Source of the DNA: Botryllus schlosseri
Taxonomy: Eukaryota; Chordata; Ascidiacea; Stolidobranchia; Styelidae
NCBI GenBank assembly: GCA_000444245.1
Contig: ATSW01023595.1
Location: 1-20,180 of the forward strand
Reading direction: 5' to 3'
Length of the DNA: 20,180 nucleotides
Part shown: positions 1 through 7,700 of the stretch, one piece after another
Layout: the number at the start of each line of letters is the position of its first letter
Numbering within the stretch: the stretch's first letter is position 1
The notes under the pieces: generated by a model
Told to the model about the DNA's origin: nothing
Databases searched by the model: none
Seen by the model: the letters and a program-made list of their open reading frames with translations, nothing else
Made by a program: the position numbers and the translations under genes

Positions 1-66
1 CAGTGGTCAGGAACCATGGCTCGCGAGCCATATATGGCTCTTTTGGGTATAAGATACGGCTCTTTT
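1..66 (+). mobile_element. hAT-superfamily transposon end (Buster/Charlie-like terminus)
   Basis: The window opens with CAGTGGTCAGGAACC, the form of terminal inverted repeat used by many animal hAT elements. It is followed by a perfect 16-bp palindrome (16-31, ATGGCTCGCGAGCCAT) and two tandem 'tatGGCTCTTTT'-like blocks, the familiar GGCTCGCGAGCC...GGCTCTTT pattern of Buster/Charlie-type hAT ends. The element should extend to the right from base 1, but I could find no matching inverted end in the window. The inner boundary is therefore unknown and the end at 66 is only where the recognisable signature stops. Either the partner end is lost or the element is a fragment. No transposase domain was recognised downstream. 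Confidence 0.6.
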
Positions 67-354
67 GACATTTTTTTTATTTTGCACTCAATTTATCAAT
101 ATTGCAGCAACTTGTTAGTAAATTTTCATGACGGCGAGAATAATTATTCTTGTGGCAGCATGAACAATTGAACAGGACTTTGAGAGGTCCAAGCAGCGGG
201 TATCCAGGGTTAGGAGCAGGGCAGCAATCTTTTCAAAATCCCCAATTTAAGTTGCTGTCGCACCGGCGACTAACACCACTCGCAAATTCGATCTACCCCC
301 ATCATCGTGCGCCTAGAAACAATGGATTGCTCGATACCTTGATTGACGAAAGAT

Positions 355-412
355 AATAGCAGACGTGGCGACACTTCTAAGACAATAGCAGACGTGGCGA
401 CACTTCTAAGAC
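355..412. repeat. 29-bp tandem duplication (2 copies)
   Basis: Two identical 29-bp copies lie head to tail at 355-383 and 384-412 (core AGACGTGGCGACACTTCTAA). The copies are exact, so the duplication is recent or recently homogenised. It lies between the hAT end and the sodium-channel exon and contains no gene. Confidence 0.9.
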
Positions 413-1015
413 AATTGTTTTCAATATACATTTTCTTCCAGATCTACGCCGAGAAATAAAATGCCTTGGAAGTGACATTCACCAAATTAAAAACAACACT
501 ATGCATTTTGTTGATTGGTTAGTAGCTTTCTAGCACCGCTGTAAAAATATAGGCGTGTAACGCAACGTTGCGTAACGCCATATTTTAGAAGGCGATCTAT
601 ACTTGGATTTTCAGAATCAACGCGACAATTATATCTGATTATTATCAGTCATAATAAATTCTATGCTATTGACGATGCGTTGCGCTGTCACAGGAGAGGC
701 TTGACAAAGTACGAACATATATGACGAAAGTGAAGCACCGGTACAACTTATCCTCAAACTGCATCAGTTAGGAATGAACATTGACTTAATAGTTAATCAA
801 TCCCTTGAAATGGTAATCTTTTCTTGGCTTGTCGATCATACGCGATTCGCATCAGCTGTTAATCGATTTTGTCCGTCCCTTGTAGCGATACAATATATAT
901 CTTACGCAAGAATAGTTGCGACTTTACAACCTGCCTGCGCCGGTTGCAATTGTTGGCTGTTGCTCGTCACGAAGTTGGAAATTCTTCGCACTTAATCTGT
1001 TGCAAATATTTCCAG
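413..1015 (+). other. presumed intron upstream of the channel exon
   Basis: No coding exon could be supported here. All three + frames were checked for the DEG/ENaC segment that should precede the last exon (the extracellular palm and pre-TM2 helix) and it is not present, so the intron must extend left beyond this stretch, probably out of the window. The stretch ends in a usable acceptor (TTGCAAATATTTCCAG, ending at 1015). Short open frames at 774-995 on + and 924-1574 on minus have no recognisable domain; the latter is antisense to the real exon. Confidence 0.4.
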
Positions 1016-1176
1016 GTGATGTTGGCGGGCAATTAGGCTTATGGCTCGGCATAAGCGTGGTAACTATCGTTGACATCGCGCATTTCTTTGCGAACCACTT
1101 CAGAATTTTAATGCGCAAAGTAAAAGAACTACGCGGCCACCAGAAAACAACCAACCAGGACGTCGAAGAAAAATAA
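1016..1176 (+). CDS. DEG/ENaC (amiloride-sensitive) sodium channel, 3'-terminal exon
   Basis: This exon encodes the second transmembrane helix and cytoplasmic tail of an epithelial sodium channel/degenerin/ASIC-type cation channel. It begins at the acceptor TTTCCAG (1011-1015) in phase 1 and reads DVGGQLGLWLGISVVTIVD, followed by a basic tail ending NQDVEEK and a TAA stop (1174-1176). GGQLGLWLG is the pre-TM2/TM2 signature, and GIS matches the G-x-S selectivity filter of these channels, which assemble as trimers in the plasma membrane. A phase-1 intron just before the D-[IV]-G-G-Q motif agrees, from memory, with ASIC gene structure. The tail after TM2 is short, about 30 residues. Upstream exons (TM1, cysteine-rich ectodomain) are not visible. 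The subfamily and ligand cannot be told from this exon. A pseudogene fragment is possible, but the splice acceptor, open frame and downstream poly(A) signal all fit a working gene. Confidence 0.82.
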
Positions 1177-1669
1177 CGGGAAACGGAAATGGGTCTTCGG
1201 CATTGATGCATGCGTTGAGTGAACGGATTAAAATCGACACCAAACCCATCCGTGTCTGTGATTTTGATATGTCTATTGTTCGACAGCAACACGATCGAGT
1301 CATCCGCCTTGTCATTAGAGCACATGTAAGGAAGTACAACTGACCAGTTTATTGCTCTCAGGTACAATGAAATAAAATCAAAAGCAGCAGCGGGTCCGAA
1401 AGGGACCAAAGGCGCTCGGTATAGGTCACAAATGGATAAACGTACTGACACGGTCTTTTCTGAGCGAGTCCCTGTCATGAATTCATGATACACTGCTATC
1501 ACCGAGTGTTCACACCTAACACAAATTTCAGCCTCACTGCCAAGAACGTCGATCATTTTACAATCCTGTACCAATTACAATTACACCCGACTAAGACGCG
1601 GTTTTAACGATAGCTGCTACCCTCGTCCAGGACGCACAGCTACTCTAACTGCACGGATTACGTGTTGGC
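1177..1669. other. channel 3' UTR and intergenic spacer
   Basis: The first ~200 bp should be the 3' UTR of the channel transcript. The remainder to the hAT insertion holds no recognisable gene; the only long open frame crossing it (minus, 924-1574) is antisense and without domain signature. Confidence 0.4.
1371..1376 (+). promoter_or_regulatory. poly(A) signal of the channel gene
   Basis: AATAAA lies 195 bp after the TAA stop of the DEG/ENaC exon, in the right orientation and at a normal distance for a 3' UTR. No other canonical + strand signal lies between. Confidence 0.5.
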
Positions 1670-1677
1670 GTAGTAAC

Positions 1678-2488
1678 TAGGGAAGGTGCGAACCCCGGAA
1701 AGGGGCTTTTTGAAAGGTTCTGTGTGAGCGCGAACCTTATGACGTCACATTGCTAATTCCAACCTTCATGTCAGTGAAGTGATATATTAATGTACACATA
1801 TATACCATTTCGACGACTCCGTTCACATTATGCCACAATACTGAAGTACATGCTGACTTTTCAAACGTCACAAAATGTATCAATTGGAGCAATCATATGC
1901 TATGTTAATCCCAAAAAATCAATATCGTCCGTCGCTTTGCCAACAATTTTGACGAGGACTTGCGAGGAAATGTAAGCTACGCCTTACGGTCGGGGACAGA
2001 CCGAAGAATGAACTCGGCGTCGGACTATTGCGACATTGATACTGCGCAGATGTATCCCAAACGCCTGCTTGATTTTTTACATTAGACACCGACGTATTCT
2101 TTTTATATCAATTTCACTGATTGGTCGAATAATCATCATTCACCTCATCATTCATCATTTCGTTCTTGATGTTATGTGATTGCGGGTCGAGCTCACAGCA
2201 CAGAGTCACTAAATATTCACAACCAGAAAGCTGAATATTTCGAGCAAACCTTGTAACATAGCAATTAAAACTTTTGGGATTGGCAAGGTGTGTGCTTATT
2301 GCTCGTTTAGTGTTGATTATTTTATGCTGCCAGCGCTTTGCATATAGTGGTCTGAAGTTGAAATGCAAAGAATTCGAACCATAGATGTAATAATAACGTG
2401 ATAAATTTTAATATATGAAAAAGGTTCACAGTGCGGAACCTACTAAGGTTCGTTTGTGAACGTGAACCTCATGCTCACACCATCCCTA
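1678..2488. mobile_element. non-autonomous hAT element (MITE-like), complete, 811 bp
   Basis: The element starts TAGGGAAGGTGCGAAC and, read from the other end, TAGGGATGGTGTGAGC (13 of 16 bases agree). It is flanked by a perfect 8-bp target duplication GTAGTAAC at 1670-1677 and 2489-2496. An 8-bp duplication with a TAGGG-type terminus identifies the hAT superfamily. A subterminal motif, CG(C/T)GAACCT(T/C)ATG, occurs in direct orientation near both ends (about 1720-1745 and 2460-2475). No frame inside encodes a transposase, so it would need one supplied in trans. The intact duplication and ends argue for a fairly young insertion. It lies downstream of the channel gene and about 1.5 kb from the end of the minus-strand gene. 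Confidence 0.85.
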
Positions 2489-2496
2489 GTAGTAAC

Positions 2497-3992
2497 CACG
2501 GCGAGACCATGAATTTATCATAATAGCTATCGAAACAGCCTGTATCCTTCCTTCCGCTATCGCATACAGACACCAACCACGAGTGCATACACAACGTGTC
2601 GTATAATTCATCTCGTACAGTATAATTTCTACATACATCGCAAGTTCAGAGTCATACAGCAGATCACTGTAGACAAGAAAATCAATCAGACTCGGCATAG
2701 ACGCAAGCACGACAATTAAAGTCCAAGCAAACAGAGGGCTAACGCCGATAATAAGCAGATAACGAATAGAACAAGCGTAAAAACAACACTCAATCGTACA
2801 ATAAATTTGGGGCGCCGTCAAGAAAGCAGCCACTACTAGGTATCAAGCCCTCCGCATTGATCTCGGCACAATGATCAGAATATTGCAAGCTGCTCGCGAA
2901 ACATAGTTACAGAACGCATCCATATGAAAGTGATCAAGATAGAATATAAGAACCGATCAAGGTAATCAAGCTGTTAATGTCTGCACAAAGTGTATAACAT
3001 CAAAGATCGGAAAAAGAGAAAACTATAACACAAACGTGCCGAGTTGGTAAAAAAGCCACATTAGCGCAGCGATCGCAATGGCAATCTCCAATACAGCAGC
3101 AACGCAAGAAAAAGGTGCAGAACAAGACTACCGCATAATCGTGATTAGGTCGGCATCCGTCGCTAGGAAAGGGTCCACACAATCCGTAAATCAACGCGAA
3201 TCATGCTTTTCGTGACGGCAGTTTTTATGTACATGCAACCGCCTTTCACAAAACACAAAATTTATCGTGCAGATGAGAGAAAATACATGCACCGCAGCGA
3301 ATCAGATCGAACGCAACACTCGATTATTATGTGTGTTAGTGTTATGATTATGTTCGCGTTATTCTGTATTTCAACAGGTAATAAACGTTTGTTAATATAA
3401 TTTTCGGGAATGCATGCTATGTCTTTCGATTTCAATTCGTAACACTGGTACGGTTTCGGGTCACACACAAATGGGCGACACCATCAACTGCAGCGCAAGT
3501 TTTCGCTATCCCGGCCGTTGATCAATTATAGCTCTTCCAAGTTCGAAAAGTATTTACAAGAGGCGCCAGATTTACAGATACGTGCGCGTGGACATGCAGC
3601 GGCACAGCAGACTTAAATCAACCCTAATTTGGTTACCATGCAACGACTTGTCATGCCGTACAAATCAACGGAAACACTCAAGAGACCCAGTCGATTTCGG
3701 AGGATTTTATAGCAATCGCAAAGAATTACTCCCGGTGTGAAATTATCTATTCCCAGTCAATGTAGCCGTCGCGTGTGATGATTGCGGAAGTCACAATTAC
3801 AGTCGCCCCAATTATTGCGTGTCATTTCCGTCGCCGTCAGCTGCATGTGGCAAGAAACAAACAGATTACGGAATTATCGAGATCGTACCGATTGTTTAAA
3901 AACGGGCGCTTCAATTAACAGCGACCGTTGTGCGCGATCACGGCCTCGTATCTCAATCAACGTTGAATTTCGGTCGGAAGCTATCGTGATCA
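2497..3992. other. intergenic / 3' UTR of the minus-strand gene; no supported gene
   Basis: The part next to 3993 should be 3' UTR of the minus-strand gene, but no canonical AATAAA was found on the minus strand down to 2500, so its end is unknown. A 115-codon minus-strand frame (2486-2833) is rich in hydrophobic stretches (e.g. RYLLIIGVSPLFAW) and could be taken for a membrane protein fragment, but it matches no family I know and its stop lies within the hAT target-site flank. A + strand frame at 3203-3400 with one hydrophobic stretch ends near a donor-like CAG|GTAATA. Neither is convincing. Confidence 0.35.
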
Positions 3993-4727
3993 TCAAGCAA
4001 AGAGATCGAAAGGATCTTTCGGGCCGGTCGAGTTTTGTTGGACGGGAGTGGCGAAGATGTCAAAGGGATCTATATTATCGGCGGTGCCGTTACTGGTCGG
4101 GGGCGTGGCAGCGGCGAAAGGATCAAAGCCTCCCAGCAAGTCGACGCTGTCGGCTTGCGCCGGAGCGGCTGGCTTTGTGTTCGCGTTTGATTGAATCTGG
4201 CCTAACATATCGAAGCCGTTAATGGGAGCGGCGCCTGTTTGATGCGCATCATCATCTCCGAACGGATAACTAAAGTGCGGTGTGTTCGCGTCATCGTCGT
4301 CGCTACTACTGCTGCTCGCATCTGGTTTAGGAGCGGGCGTTTTCTTTGCCCTACTACCCCGCGGTGGTGGCGCGGGCGCAGACGGCACGGGATCGAAGCT
4401 AACGACAAACGGGTCGCTTTTCACTTCCTCGTTAGGCAGTTGCGGCGGTCCGACGATATCGCCGAAATCGAAGGGATCCAACTGCCGTGGTTTGCTGTCG
4501 GGTTGATCCCCGCTGTCTAACGAGCTGTCTGACTTCGTGTCGGTTTTACCTGCGATTTCCTGCTGACCGTTCGGGGCAAGCGCCTCGTCCGTATTGATTA
4601 GTCCTTTGCCGGAATCGTTGCTGTCTTGCGGCGCTACGGGCTCCTCGTATCCGTTCTCGGGAACATTGTTGCCGTTAACCACCGGCGTTTCTTGAGCGTT
4701 GTCGTCGCCTTCGCTGTCAGAACTCGA
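3993..4727 (-). CDS. scaffold gene 3'-terminal exon: DPF-rich endocytic tail
   Basis: Acceptor ACCGTCCGTTTCAG, phase 0, running 244 codons to TGA (3993-3995). The tail opens acidic (SSSDSEGDD) and carries a series of adaptor-binding motifs: LDPFDFGDIV, SDPFVVSFDP, VDLLGGFDPFAA, IDPFDIFAT and the terminal KDPFDLFA. DPF/W and F-x-D-x-F motifs bind AP-2 appendage domains, and D-L-L-G-G-F resembles clathrin-box/adaptor sequences of epsins and AP180; this is known for those families and inferred here. A Pro-rich APAPPPRG segment could bind SH3 domains. It is the clearest single coding exon in the window. Frames on the opposite strand (3782-4222, 4239-4520, 4282-4506) are its shadows. Confidence 0.9.
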   Translation of the reverse strand, partial: SSSDSEGDDNAQETPVVNGNNVPENGYEEPVAPQDSNDSGKGLINTDEALAPNGQQEIAGKTDTKSDSSLDSGDQPDSKPRQLDPFDFGDIVGPPQLPNEEVKSDPFVVSFDPVPSAPAPPPRGSRAKKTPAPKPDASSSSSDDDDANTPHFSYPFGDDDAHQTGAAPINGFDMLGQIQSNANTKPAAPAQADSVDLLGGFDPFAAATPPTSNGTADNIDPFDIFATPVQQNSTGPKDPFDLFA

Positions 4728-7700
4728 CTGAAACGGACGGTAAAGATAGACACACGGAAAGAAAGGCGACTGTATTTCAAACACAGAGTCTATACGTATA
4801 TATATAGATACAGTATCGAGTGGAAAAAATTAAGTGTCTTACGGCATAGTCAACAATGGGCTACTACTCTTCGATAAGGTAACCTATAAGGGCCATCACC
4901 ATCACGGACGAAACAAATATATCAACGACATTACATAAAACACAATAATAGGGATTGGGATTACTGTGCCATGTTTTCAACTACAGAGTACTAGCTGGTA
5001 GCAAACGAAAATCAAACAAAGAATCCCTAACTGTGTTAAACCTGAAATTTTAGTGGCATTTGCTCGTGAATTTTAAAGTCTGCAAACAAAAAATTAATTT
5101 AAAAGCAGCTATTCCCAACAAAGCATCTTCATCCGTCGTGTCGTGCGATAGAGATAAGACGTGAAGGACATCCGTCTTCAGAAACGGCGGAAGAGTAAGA
5201 AGAGAGAGGGAAGAAGAATGGGTATCCCACGGGATAAGGAAAATCTAGATGGAGGAAATATAGGAAATGGTAGCAAAAAAAAGAATGAATTTTGCGGGCT
5301 GAAAATATATTTCTACCACCAGCGCTTATAGCTCAACAACAGTTTTCACACAAAAAATATCTTCACCCAAGTAACTAAGGACTAGATTTCAACCAGTTTT
5401 CACAAACACTTGACCGACCAAGCAAAGAAACTGTGTCACTTTCTTGGGAAATATTGCCACTGAAACAACTTCTACCCAGCTCCTGGAATTAGTAGCATAC
5501 TTGAACTTCACGACTTTTCTGGACAGAATTGCATGTCATTATTCAGCAAAATCATCGCAATGGCACGAAAATATATTCCTTATCACAAACTGAATAGATA
5601 ATTTACCAATTGCATCACTTCGTTACTCGAATGCTTTTTATCGACACTGCTACTTCTGCATTCGAGTAACGCTACTTGCTACTTCAACTCTGATTTTGAG
5701 AGTGAAAGTCAAGAAATCCAGCAATCCAATACAAATAACCAACTCACAGCTTGATGCTGAACTTCTTCACTGTAATCAATCACATTGGTGTAAGTTTCGT
5801 ACTCCTGAGCAATATCATTTTCTGCAACAAGAACCGTCTGGAAACGCAATTCTCGTTAAGCACCTCAAGTTCACGTCACCGACCTTGCTTTTCTCCCAAG
5901 TCTTCCGTTATCGCTACTCGCACCGGAACTACCGCTGCCGCTGGTTCTTCTTGCTGCAGAGAAAAATCGGATGGTCACCGATTAAAAAACGAATGCAGTA
6001 AGTTACCTGGCAGATGGAAAGGATCAGGGAAGTCGGAAAGCAGCAACAGGAAGACAAGAATAAGAGGTAAGTTCAAGACAGGGAAGAAATATCCGTGAAA
6101 ATAATTCGATGGAGACACCTAGAAGTGAAGAGGAAAACGCACATATGCAAGATTTTATGAGCACAATAGCTAAAAGCCGAGTCGATACTTTTGGCACGCA
6201 GTCATACGAGTATTTGCCAACAGGTTCAAAGTAACCCATCCCTTACATAAAGTTTAATTCGAATTGGTAGAAGACAAATTTGCCTCAATCGCTGAACTTT
6301 ATATGAACATGACCATTCCAGATCACTTTGTTCCGCAAAAATTGTAGGTGCCACAGCCACATCAATTAATGGTGAATTTCAAGTTTCAACTATGAACATA
6401 GAATGAGCTTGCAGCAAATTAACATCTCCTGTACAAACCCACAAAGTGACTGCGGCGTTTTCTCTAACCGTGCCAAGAGTAGAAATTACTGAAGAGTTCA
6501 AAGTATCATGCAAGTAAGATACAGGAATAGAGGGAGAGCAAAAGTTAGGGCAGAAGTACAAATTCTACAAGATTTTTCATGCACAGCACGTTCTCCCACT
6601 ACAGGTAAGCATTACATATCTAAATGATAAGCTTGTACGAAGTACAAACACAAAGATTCGAGCATGCATGAGAATTAGCAAACCTCCGGCTCGCGCTCTC
6701 CTTCACTATCTGCAGTTTCTTTATCGGAATTGTTCAAGACCTGTTCTTGCTCCGACTCGGGATTCGCAACAGATTCAAAATCATCGGGGTTATCAACTCC
6801 CTCCGAATGTAGCTGATCTTCTGCATCGTGATATGATAAATCCTCATCGATGCCGTCTTTTTCTACCAAATCTTCAGACGACACGGAATGTCGCTTGACC
6901 GACGAGTCGTTTCCAGCATTACTCAGCTGAGCTTCCTCAGATTCGTCCGATTCCACAAGATCCACGACTAAATCATCGCCAGTCGCCTTGCTGTCCGTAT
7001 CTTCGGCGGACTGAAGCATTATTCGTGATTTATGGTATTTCACGATAAATCACACGTCACCGAGCAAACATGGGCCATGCAAATTGCCAGTCATTCAACA
7101 GAAGTATTTGAAAATAAAACTGGGCAGGAAAAGGTCACCGGAACAGTACATGTTACATAGAGTAATGCGAACGTTATGCGTAAGCAGGAAGTTCCTCCAA
7201 AAGAGGCCGCCATAAATTTTTGGAGTGTTCTATGCCACCCACGCTGTGCGCAGCAAAGCTTTTCAATATCAGCAATGTTACGACAATGCGTATCGCAGCA
7301 TTGGCATCACTCACACCTTCTTGACGGATGTCATCGTGATTTCTACCGTCGATATCTTGGTGATATTTCGGTCAGGGCTCGACATTACATTTTCTGTTGC
7401 GAGATCATTCTGGCTGGTGTGTCGCTACGGGAAGGAAATTGGAACAATCATACTCCGTTGTCGGAGGTAAACTACTTTCTACCAGGAATTTTTCTAATTG
7501 CTCATGCCGACAGCACACATACCAGCCGTCCTATAACCCAATTATGGGCGCGCCACAATGAAAAAGAGTCTTACCTGATGCACTTCCTCCTTAACCTCCT
7601 GCTCTTTCTGCATGACCAGACGCTTCTCCTCTTGCATATCAATGGGGTCTTTACGTTTCGATTCATCTTCAACATCTTCGTGGCTGGTACTCTCAAAACG

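Noticed and set aside
355-412. CRISPR-like repeat
   Set aside because: Only two copies, with no spacer between them, in an animal genome.
924-1574. 216-codon minus-strand frame
   Set aside because: It is antisense to the DEG/ENaC exon and shows no recognisable protein features.
2486-2833. 115-codon hydrophobic minus-strand frame resembling a chemoreceptor
   Set aside because: No family signature could be matched, and its stop falls inside the hAT target-site flank; hydrophobic frames of this size arise by chance.
5751-6098. + strand frame with Ser/Thr/Ala-rich segment ending near a donor-like site
   Set aside because: It overlaps the minus-strand cassette exons antisense and has no acceptor or domain.
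6109-6234. GoLoco motif in the small + strand frame (FMSTIAKSRVD)
   Set aside because: The spacing is wrong and the required Q-R is absent, so the resemblance is not enough.
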